Source: Propionibacteriaceae bacterium (GTDB taxonomy: Bacteria; Actinomycetota; Actinomycetes; Propionibacteriales; Propionibacteriaceae). From it: a DNA stretch of 5,092 nucleotides. Each line of letters starts with the position of its first letter. Within the stretch, counting starts at the first letter, position 1. Below the pieces are notes generated by a model. It was not told the origin of the DNA. It worked only from the letters and a program-made list of their open reading frames with translations, and did not search any database. Where the stretch lies: the NCBI GenBank assembly GCA_009778535.1, contig WRJP01000130.1, positions 1-5,092 on the forward strand, given 5' to 3'. Position numbers and translations under genes: made by a program. Of this stretch, positions 1-5,092 are shown in pieces.

Positions 1-2036
1 CGCTCGGCTCGGTATTCTCCAAACTTCCCTCCCACATCTACGATGCGTTCGCCCGTCACAGCATGCGTCGTGATTGGGGCATCGTTGGGTTCAGGCAGCA
101 GAAAGTCAGCGGCCTGGGGCAGCAGTACTACCGGAAACTGCATACCCTTAGCCCGATGGATAGTCATGACTTGGACAGCATCTCGATCTGTTGGAAGTTT
201 CTTTGCCCACTCTGCATTGTTCTCACCTGAGGTGATCGCCTCGCTAAGCCAAGAAATCAGGGCAAGACCGCGGATGCCTGCTTCAAACTGTGCGTGCAAA
301 ATCTGTGCAATGTGACGATGGTCGCTGAGGTCTCTTTCACCCAGTTTCCGGCTTGCGAGCTGTTCGACGAAACTCGTGTTGGTCTGGATTCGAGAGAATA
401 GAGCGGCAATGCCGTCATTTGACAGCAGCGTGCTCCAATCAGTGAGTTGTTTTGACCAGTTAGCCTGCTGCTGCGCACTAGCGTTAGCGATATCAAGCAG
501 ACTCGCCGCTATGAAGTCTGTCATCAACGCTTTGCGCTGGTTGTTTACGTTCGGTTGTACCAATGCCCGTAGCAAAACCAGCCACTCGCGTGCTGGATGA
601 GAGTCAAAAACCGAATCGACGCCGGTAAAAGCAACCGGAATATCCGCCTCGGAAAGCGTCTGAGCGATGTTGCGGCCATAGACATTCGACCTGACTAGTA
701 TCGCAATGTCAGAGCATCGTAGTTCGCGCCAATGTCCCTGGTGAACCTGTGCTTGTGCAAGCAGAAGCTTTACTTGCCGCACCAAGTCGTCGGTGATTTC
801 GGCACGCGCTGCCTCAACACGCATCAAGACACGGGTGCTGTAGCGCAGTTGGACAGCGCAGCCCCCATTGCGGATACGAGCTTGTGTCTGGCTAGCTTTT
901 ACCTGGGGCACTGCGATGCCTTCGCCTAGGGCTAAGTTTTGGAATAGGGTATTCAAACCACTGATAACTTGGGCATCTGCACGGTAGTTAACCCGCAAAC
1001 TTCGCTGCTGGGAGGCAGCCTTTGTTGCGCTGACGTAGGTCGCAATATCTGCGCCGCGGAACGAATAGATGGCTTGTTTTGGGTCACCTATTAAAATCAT
1101 CGTAGCGAACCCGTGAAAACAGCTATGAAGAATCTGCCATTGCGTGGGGTCGGTATCTTGGAATTCGTCGACCAGTATCACTCGATATTTGTTTTGCAGC
1201 CTTGCTCTTGCCGCAGTTGCATTTTCGCCACTGATAGCCTGCAACAGCCGCAGCATTTGATCGTTGTGGTCGTAGATACCAAGTAACTGCTTGCGTCTGG
1301 CCAATTCAGCCCGAACGTTGTTTACAAAGGCTTTTCTTTCTTCGATATCGCTATTGCCGCTATCCGGTACGATCAATGCATCAGGGACTCTCAAGGCTGC
1401 TTGTGCTAGTTCAGTAGCTTTTTTGAGATCGAAGCCGACTCGATCAAGATGTGCGTAACGGTGTAAATACACATCGCTGACGACCTGGTGGTGGAGTCCG
1501 CTCAAATCGGAAACTAGCCTGGCACTCAGATCAGAGTCAGCCAGAATGCCGAGTTCGGATAACATCACTTCGCAGAACTCGTGAATAGTTCCTATCTGTG
1601 CCGCATCCCACTGCGCCAAAGCAGTGCGTAGTCGGTTCTCGCGCACTTTCTTTTCTGCTGCGTTGCATGCCAGCATGGCGTGATCAAACTCATCGGTTAA
1701 AGCGGCATTAATGACATCGGGTTCAGCAGCGAGCAAGTTCAAACTTTGACGTAGCCTGGCTCGAATCCGCTCAGCCAGGACTGTTGCGGCGCTGCGACTG
1801 AAAGTGACTACAGCCAGACCGGCAGTATCAACCAGACCCTGCGCTAAATATCTGGAGACTAGGGCGGCGATGGTATGGGTTTTGCCGGTTCCAGCTGAGG
1901 CTTCAAGTGACCACGTTCCTTCCGGCAAGGCGTCGCTGGGAGAGAATTCCGGTATTTCCGGTATGAAAGTTTCCGACTCGGCTTCGGTTGAACGCATAAC
2001 AGAATCAGGAAGATGAGCCGATGTCGCGTTGTTCAT
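1..2036 (-). CDS. recB: RecB, helicase-nuclease subunit of RecBCD (3' end outside window)
   Basis: RecB is the 3'-5' motor and the nuclease of RecBCD, which resects double-strand DNA ends for RecA loading. I translated the frame from the ATG at 2036 to the left edge and found 678 codons with no stop. Superfamily 1A helicase motifs appear in order: motif I EASAGTGKT (residues 45-53), Ia VVTFSRSAA (76-84), a TIHEFC segment (150-155), II VILVDEFQDTDP (286-297), III GDPKQAIYSFRGAD (317-330), IV VNYRAD (349-354) and V VQVMTIHRAKG (621-631). Motif VI and the C-terminal nuclease domain lie off the window; families usually run to about 1,100 residues. EASAGTGKT and the adjoining recC favour RecB over AddA or UvrD. 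The chosen start overlaps the recC stop (ATGA) and has only a weak GGA upstream, so translational coupling is likely. It gives about 40 residues before motif I, longer than I recall for many RecB proteins; the next ATG is at 1997. No motif residue is lost. Confidence 0.95.
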   Translation of the reverse strand, partial: MNNATSAHLPDSVMRSTEAESETFIPEIPEFSPSDALPEGTWSLEASAGTGKTHTIAALVSRYLAQGLVDTAGLAVVTFSRSAATVLAERIRARLRQSLNLLAAEPDVINAALTDEFDHAMLACNAAEKKVRENRLRTALAQWDAAQIGTIHEFCEVMLSELGILADSDLSARLVSDLSGLHHQVVSDVYLHRYAHLDRVGFDLKKATELAQAALRVPDALIVPDSGNSDIEERKAFVNNVRAELARRKQLLGIYDHNDQMLRLLQAISGENATAARARLQNKYRVILVDEFQDTDPTQWQILHSCFHGFATMILIGDPKQAIYSFRGADIATYVSATKAASQQRSLRVNYRADAQVISGLNTLFQNLALGEGIAVPQVKASQTQARIRNGGCAVQLRYSTRVLMRVEAARAEITDDLVRQVKLLLAQAQVHQGHWRELRCSDIAILVRSNVYGRNIAQTLSEADIPVAFTGVDSVFDSHPAREWLVLLRALVQPNVNNQRKALMTDFIAASLLDIANASAQQQANWSKQLTDWSTLLSNDGIAALFSRIQTNTSFVEQLASRKLGERDLSDHRHIAQILHAQFEAGIRGLALISWLSEAITSGENNAEWAKKLPTDRDAVQVMTIHRAKGMQFPVVLLPQAADFLLPEPNDAPITTHAVTGERIVDVGGKFGEYRAE
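2033..2036 (-). promoter_or_regulatory. ATGA stop-start overlap joining recC to recB
   Basis: The recC stop (TGA 2035-2033) and the recB start (ATG 2036-2034) share two bases. Only a weak GGA lies about eight to ten bases upstream, so recB translation probably depends on ribosomes finishing recC. If so, early termination at 3208 could lower RecB (and perhaps RecD) output unless ribosomes restart within the recC 3' part. Confidence 0.8.
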
Positions 2037-3199
2037 TTGGCATCCAGGTGATCAAAGATCGGTTCCCAGATCAGCTTGGCTAGCAGTCCCTGAAACGTTG
2101 GTTCGCTGGCATCTCTAAACTCGAAATCAGTTGGAACGGAAATGTCTAGTAGCTGTGGAAAATCAAAGAATGCTTCCCAGTCAGCATCACGATCCCAATT
2201 CCAATTTTTTTCCAACATTACATGCTGATTTGGGGCTGCTGGGTCTTGATTGCTGCTGCGTTGAGTCCAATAGCACTCATTTACTCGCGGTAGCGCCGGA
2301 AGCGGATGATCTATCCCATAGCGGTATAACATCAGCAAGGTATTCAACTTTGCGCGAGCTTGCTCAACGTCGGGCGACAGAATTTTGTTGACTCCGGCCT
2401 TGGACACAAGCACCGCTTCCCAGTTCTCGTCAACGCTGGAAGCTAATGCCAACAGTTGAATCCAGGCGCTAAGTAGGTGCTTAGGCTGAAGTTTTGATGA
2501 TTCGGTGATGGCGAGCGTATCGCCAACTGTAGTTATCAGTCCGCGTAAAGTGCATCCAGAAAGTGCTACGCAAATATCGTTCGCTCTGGGTTCACCGACA
2601 GGCATGCTGCTGGCAAGAATCTTTTCGGCATCGAGTTGCAGTCTGCGGAGCTGGTCGGTTCCTAAATGGTCTGGTGCAACTACGCCAGAACGCCTAAACA
2701 TTGCGGTGATTTCAGCCACTGGCCGTCCGGCGCGTGCCAGGTCGAGATAGCTGCGGCTGATCTCCCATTTTTGGAGAGCATCTAACTCAATGGGGATTTC
2801 GTCGCGGTTTCGGTTGATTTCTCGAAATGTGAAATTCCCGTGCGTTTTTAATAGCTGACGAGCCGGATGCGAAAAGAAGCTGACCAGTTCGCGTACCAAA
2901 ATAGTTTTTGCAGGTTGGGAAGTGGCGGAAAAGCCCCTGGTTCGGTTTTGCTTTTCGAGTTTTGGTTCTCGCGTCACCGCCGACGCTCCATTAAAATTCG
3001 GCACGTCGAAGCTGCCCTGCCCATCAGCGAAATATGCGGCTGCGCTGAACGGTTGCAGCGGATGTTGGGTTGTCACTGCAAGTCCGGCTGGGATTTGATT
3101 CGGCGTAAGCGCAGTCTGGTCTAATGCGGCGATGAGATCAGCTATGGGGGCTGCGAGCGGTTGTGGCAGGGTTGTTGTTTCACCGCGGCCTTCTGCCAC
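2033..3199 (-). CDS. recC: RecC, C-terminal part, downstream of the in-frame TGA
   Basis: This is the rest of recC, in the same frame as the upstream part. The listed start is the GTG at 3199, seven bases past the TGA; it has no recognisable Shine-Dalgarno sequence, so it may not be a real start. The 388 residues begin inside a helicase-like domain (PQPLAAPIADLIAAL, 12-26, matches the family's PPAVP-GELLDAL stretch). They go on through HPLQPF (46-51), FFSHPARQLLKTHGNFTF (108-125, compare E. coli HPVRAFFQMRLQVNF) and LLSAWIQLLALA (242-253). ARAKLNTLLMLYRYGIDHPL (281-300) leads into the C-terminal nuclease-like fold, which ends normally (GLLAKLIWEP, 371-380). No four-cysteine iron-sulfur pattern is present, which argues against AddB. 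The stretch NWNWDRDADW (332-341) is strikingly Trp/Asp rich. Conservation to the very end argues that the stop is recent or that this part is still translated. Its TGA overlaps the recB ATG. Confidence 0.82.
   Translation of the reverse strand: MAEGRGETTTLPQPLAAPIADLIAALDQTALTPNQIPAGLAVTTQHPLQPFSAAAYFADGQGSFDVPNFNGASAVTREPKLEKQNRTRGFSATSQPAKTILVRELVSFFSHPARQLLKTHGNFTFREINRNRDEIPIELDALQKWEISRSYLDLARAGRPVAEITAMFRRSGVVAPDHLGTDQLRRLQLDAEKILASSMPVGEPRANDICVALSGCTLRGLITTVGDTLAITESSKLQPKHLLSAWIQLLALASSVDENWEAVLVSKAGVNKILSPDVEQARAKLNTLLMLYRYGIDHPLPALPRVNECYWTQRSSNQDPAAPNQHVMLEKNWNWDRDADWEAFFDFPQLLDISVPTDFEFRDASEPTFQGLLAKLIWEPIFDHLDAK
3163..3199 (-). repeat. Seven-base inverted repeat just downstream of the recC TGA
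   Basis: GTGGCAG at 3199-3193 pairs exactly with CTGCCAC at 3169-3163 on the minus strand, with a 23-base loop. The stem begins six bases after the stop, and its first three bases are the possible GTG restart codon. No T-run follows, so it is not an intrinsic terminator. A chance match of this size is not rare; a role in readthrough or restart is speculative. Confidence 0.35.
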
Positions 3200-3205
3200 G
3201 ATGAT

Positions 3206-3208
3206 TCA
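3206..3208 (-). other. In-frame TGA interrupting recC
   Basis: On the minus strand the codons read ACC CAA AAT TGA ATC ATC GTG. The stop lies inside a beta-strand-like hydrophobic run (IIV follows) of the inactive helicase core. The base after the stop is A, not the C usually linked with leaky UGA codons. All 26 Trp residues in the visible recC and recB are TGG, and another TGA ends recC exactly at the recB start, so TGA is a normal stop in this genome. Confidence 0.9.
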
Positions 3209-5092
3209 ATTTTGGGTGGCGGGTTGGCTTGCCTCAGCCAATATTTGCCTGTACTCGAGAGCCGGGTTCAGATCGCATGGCTGGGGATCGTATGTCAGCA
3301 GGTCATCGCCGCTTGTTCTTCTGCGCTGCGGAAATCGCTGCGCATCCCATCCCAACAGGCAAACGACGCGATGTGGAACTTGCCGCAGTGCTTTCATGTC
3401 AACCACCAGAGCGGAGCCATTTCCGTACATCGAATATCCCGATAGGTTCGCTAACTCGGTTTCGAGCAGGTGGATGAACCCATGCCGGGACAGGACAGCA
3501 TTGGCTCCCGCTGTAGCATCTGCGTCAATTTCACCAAGGAGCGAAACCAAAGAACTCAATCCTTCAGCGCGCGGGTCAACTAACTGTTTCAGTGCGGTCA
3601 GGCAGTTTACGACCCACTCCCTGAGTTGGTTAGGCTGCAAGAATGCTGTTATTACCGCAGACAATCTGCGGATCAACTCACTCAGCGCACCGATAATTGG
3701 CAGATCAGAGGAGTCAACGTCGTCAATTGGCACTACGTTTTTCACTGACGTCAACTCTTGGTCGCTCAGCGCAACAGACAGCGTCAGGCGCTGAATCCCA
3801 AATATCCAGGTATTTGCACTGGTATTTAGCTCAAATCGTTTTCTATGTTCGGAATTCAATCCCCACTTGATCTGAGCACGGTCTATCAGTTTCTCCAAAC
3901 GAGTCATATCGAGCTTATCGAAACCAAAACGCTTGGCGATCAACTGATCTGCACACAGATCGAGAATTTGCGTTGCCGTAATGCGGGTGTCTATCAGATT
4001 CAGAAGCCGCAACAGCAAGTCGGCCACCGCATTGGCTTGGTTGGCGGCAGCATTTGCGACTTGTACCCGAAAACTGTGTGCAGGATGAGCTGCCAGTCCG
4101 CTAACGCCCAGACCGAAACACGATGTGATTAGGGGGGCGACAGCTTCAAGTGCAGGGGTGATGATTACAATGTCGCGCGGCTCAAGGCTGGGATCGCTTT
4201 GTAGTAAGTCGGCCAGTGTGTCTCGCAGCACCTCAACTTGCCGATCTAGCCCGTGTGATAGCTGAATGCGCACGGAGCGGTCGTTGGGGTCAACTACTGC
4301 TAGCGGCGGTTGAGAATCATTTCTCAGATTCGACTGAAGCTGTCCGAGCAAGGTGTTGGAACAAGGTGGAGATTCTAGCTGTATCGGCTTGGCCAGTGCT
4401 GCCAGAGCGGAACTGATTTCTGCTGTTTGCTGATGCAGGGCTTGATTCAGGCTGTGACCTGCCTGCAATAGCGATTTCCGATCTGTGATCGTAACGGTCG
4501 GTGCTGAATTCAAAAAGTAAATGTTGACCTTATGTTCACTTCCAAGCTGCGAGACGAGTTGCTGGTTACTGGCTGACCAACTCGTAGGGCAAAAAATCGA
4601 GATGATATTCGGCAAGTTGATCGGCGCTTTCGCGCAGGTGAGTTGGAGCTTGACTGCTCGCCACAACTGAGCCTGCCAGGCCTGGAATCCTAAGAGTTCA
4701 CCATCAGCGTAGGTATCTTGACCGGCTTCCCAACTTGCCAGCATTTGCGGACGATTGGCCAGGTAGGAGAGAAATTGGGAAGCTATCCGCTCGATGGCGG
4801 TAAAAGGTTCTCTGGCATTTGCAAAGTGAGCCTTGAGTTGTGGGAAGTCAGAGTTGCCTTCAAGCGTATGAAAAATAGCCAGCGTCAACTGGCGCTTAGT
4901 GTAGGTCGGAGAAACGGCGTTTGCTAGCGCAGTCATCGGAATGAAGTTGATGCCAGCACAGATGCGGGATTCAGAATTCGCAATTTGTTGGCTCAACCAA
5001 CGCCGCATCCCCACATTGGGAATCACTACCAAGGCTTGGTCAAAAGGGTCTGCCGTCTCCTTTGCCATTTCTGCTATCAAAGTCTGGGCTAA
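3206..5092 (-). CDS. recC: RecC, N-terminal part, ending at an in-frame TGA (5' end outside window)
   Basis: RecC is the RecBCD subunit that holds RecB and RecD, splits the incoming duplex and reads Chi. The frame is open from the right edge (first codon TTA at 5092) for 628 codons to TGA 3208-3206. A TTG at 5080 is not a credible start, because homology to E. coli RecC (recalled) continues upstream; roughly a dozen residues lie outside. Segments aligning with RecC, numbered from that TTG, are DPFDQALVVIPNVGMRRWLS (11-30), AWQAQLW (134-140), the RQVEVLRDTLADLL region (280-293) followed by PRDIVIITP (301-309), KWGLN (405-409), NTWIFGIQRL (423-432) and PHRVVCLLGWDAQRFP (569-584). There is no Walker A motif, as expected for RecC, whose helicase fold is inactive. 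SGDDLL at 590-595 resembles actinobacterial RecC. The product would stop inside the second helicase-like domain, not at a domain boundary. Residues 601-612 look diverged from the family. Identification is secure; whether this is a working gene is not. Confidence 0.9.
   Translation of the reverse strand, partial: LAQTLIAEMAKETADPFDQALVVIPNVGMRRWLSQQIANSESRICAGINFIPMTALANAVSPTYTKRQLTLAIFHTLEGNSDFPQLKAHFANAREPFTAIERIASQFLSYLANRPQMLASWEAGQDTYADGELLGFQAWQAQLWRAVKLQLTCAKAPINLPNIISIFCPTSWSASNQQLVSQLGSEHKVNIYFLNSAPTVTITDRKSLLQAGHSLNQALHQQTAEISSALAALAKPIQLESPPCSNTLLGQLQSNLRNDSQPPLAVVDPNDRSVRIQLSHGLDRQVEVLRDTLADLLQSDPSLEPRDIVIITPALEAVAPLITSCFGLGVSGLAAHPAHSFRVQVANAAANQANAVADLLLRLLNLIDTRITATQILDLCADQLIAKRFGFDKLDMTRLEKLIDRAQIKWGLNSEHRKRFELNTSANTWIFGIQRLTLSVALSDQELTSVKNVVPIDDVDSSDLPIIGALSELIRRLSAVITAFLQPNQLREWVVNCLTALKQLVDPRAEGLSSLVSLLGEIDADATAGANAVLSRHGFIHLLETELANLSGYSMYGNGSALVVDMKALRQVPHRVVCLLGWDAQRFPQRRRTSGDDLLTYDPQPCDLNPALEYRQILAEASQPATQN

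Larger units (their letters stand above)
2033..5092 (-). pseudogene. recC: recC as one interrupted gene (candidate nonsense-mutated or readthrough gene)
   Basis: Read as a single unit, the frame runs 1,019 codons from the right edge to the final TGA, counting the internal TGA as one codon. With the dozen or so residues expected off the edge it gives about 1,030 residues, near the usual RecC size (about 1,100). Both segments start codons at positions with the same remainder modulo 3, so no indel is needed. Aligned from memory to E. coli RecC around AQQKLYISYIG, the local sequence ATQN-stop-IIVAEG fits without gaps and the stop falls on the Leu. One base change (TTA to TGA, or TGG to TGA) would create it. 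Alternatives are a base-call error, readthrough, or two-chain RecC. I list this composite so the two fragments are not mistaken for unrelated genes. Confidence 0.7.

Noticed and set aside
43..929. Several short plus-strand and alternate minus-strand open frames opposite or within recB
   Set aside because: The continuous recB frame with ordered helicase motifs accounts for this DNA. The shorter frames have low-complexity or family-free translations.
2205..2211. Run of seven A (minus strand) in recC as a frameshift or slippage site
   Set aside because: The frame is right on both sides of the run and the C-terminal family match continues, so no shift is needed; runs of this length are common.
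3206..3208. TGA reassigned to Trp or Gly (alternative genetic code)
   Set aside because: Only one internal TGA in about 1,700 codons, all 26 Trp are TGG, and the terminal recC TGA coincides with the recB start as a normal stop.
3163..3208. Selenocysteine insertion at the TGA, using the downstream stem as a SECIS element
   Set aside because: RecC has no known selenocysteine or equivalent Cys at this position (Leu in E. coli, from memory), and the 23-base loop does not resemble a bacterial SECIS with its small apical loop.
3190..3225. Single-base frameshift as the cause of the recC break
   Set aside because: Codon positions on both sides have the same phase, and the alignment crosses the stop without gaps, so a substitution explains it and an indel does not.
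3132..3794. A 220-codon open frame on the plus strand
   Set aside because: It lies wholly opposite recC, spans the stop region in antisense, and shows no recognisable domain; the minus-strand frame has clear family matches. It is an antisense shadow.
1..5092. AddAB pair instead of RecBC
   Set aside because: The upstream protein lacks Walker A and iron-sulfur cysteines and matches RecC segments along its length; the downstream protein has the RecB-type EASAGTGKT motif.

Overview
The whole window is protein-coding on the minus strand and holds two adjacent genes of a RecBCD-type DNA repair helicase-nuclease. From right to left in window coordinates, which is the direction of transcription, they are recC (its 5' end lies off the right edge) and recB (its 3' part lies off the left edge). 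There is no intergenic space, no RNA gene, no mobile element, and no visible promoter or terminator. The recC stop and recB start overlap as ATGA at 2033-2036, so the pair reads as a tightly coupled operon. By analogy with the actinobacterial recC-recB-recD order, recD would be expected just past position 1, but it is not visible here.

The main observation is that recC is interrupted by one in-frame TGA codon at 3208-3206. The reading frame is the same on both sides. The upstream part (5092-3209) matches the N-terminal helicase-like region of RecC, and the downstream part (3205-2033) matches the rest of that region plus the C-terminal nuclease-like domain. A gap-free alignment to RecC sequences recalled from memory runs straight across the stop. 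Twenty-six Trp codons in the two genes are all TGG, so reassignment of TGA is unlikely. The remaining options are a nonsense mutation (young pseudogene), a base-call error, stop-codon readthrough, or a RecC made as two chains by reinitiation at a GTG seven bases further on.

recB is open from its ATG at 2036 to the window edge (678 codons). It carries intact superfamily 1A helicase motifs I, Ia, II, III, IV and V; motif VI and the nuclease domain lie outside the window.

The organism is most likely an actinobacterium of moderate G+C (about 50% by eye). This rests on the gene order and on actinobacterial-type wording in RecC (VVCLLG, SGDDLL, HPLQPF, LLSAWIQLLALA) and RecB (EASAGTGKT). The lineage is an inference from remembered family sequences and cannot be taken lower. 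If both proteins are made, RecB would be the 3'-5' motor and nuclease, and RecC the scaffold that splits the duplex and scans for Chi-like sites.
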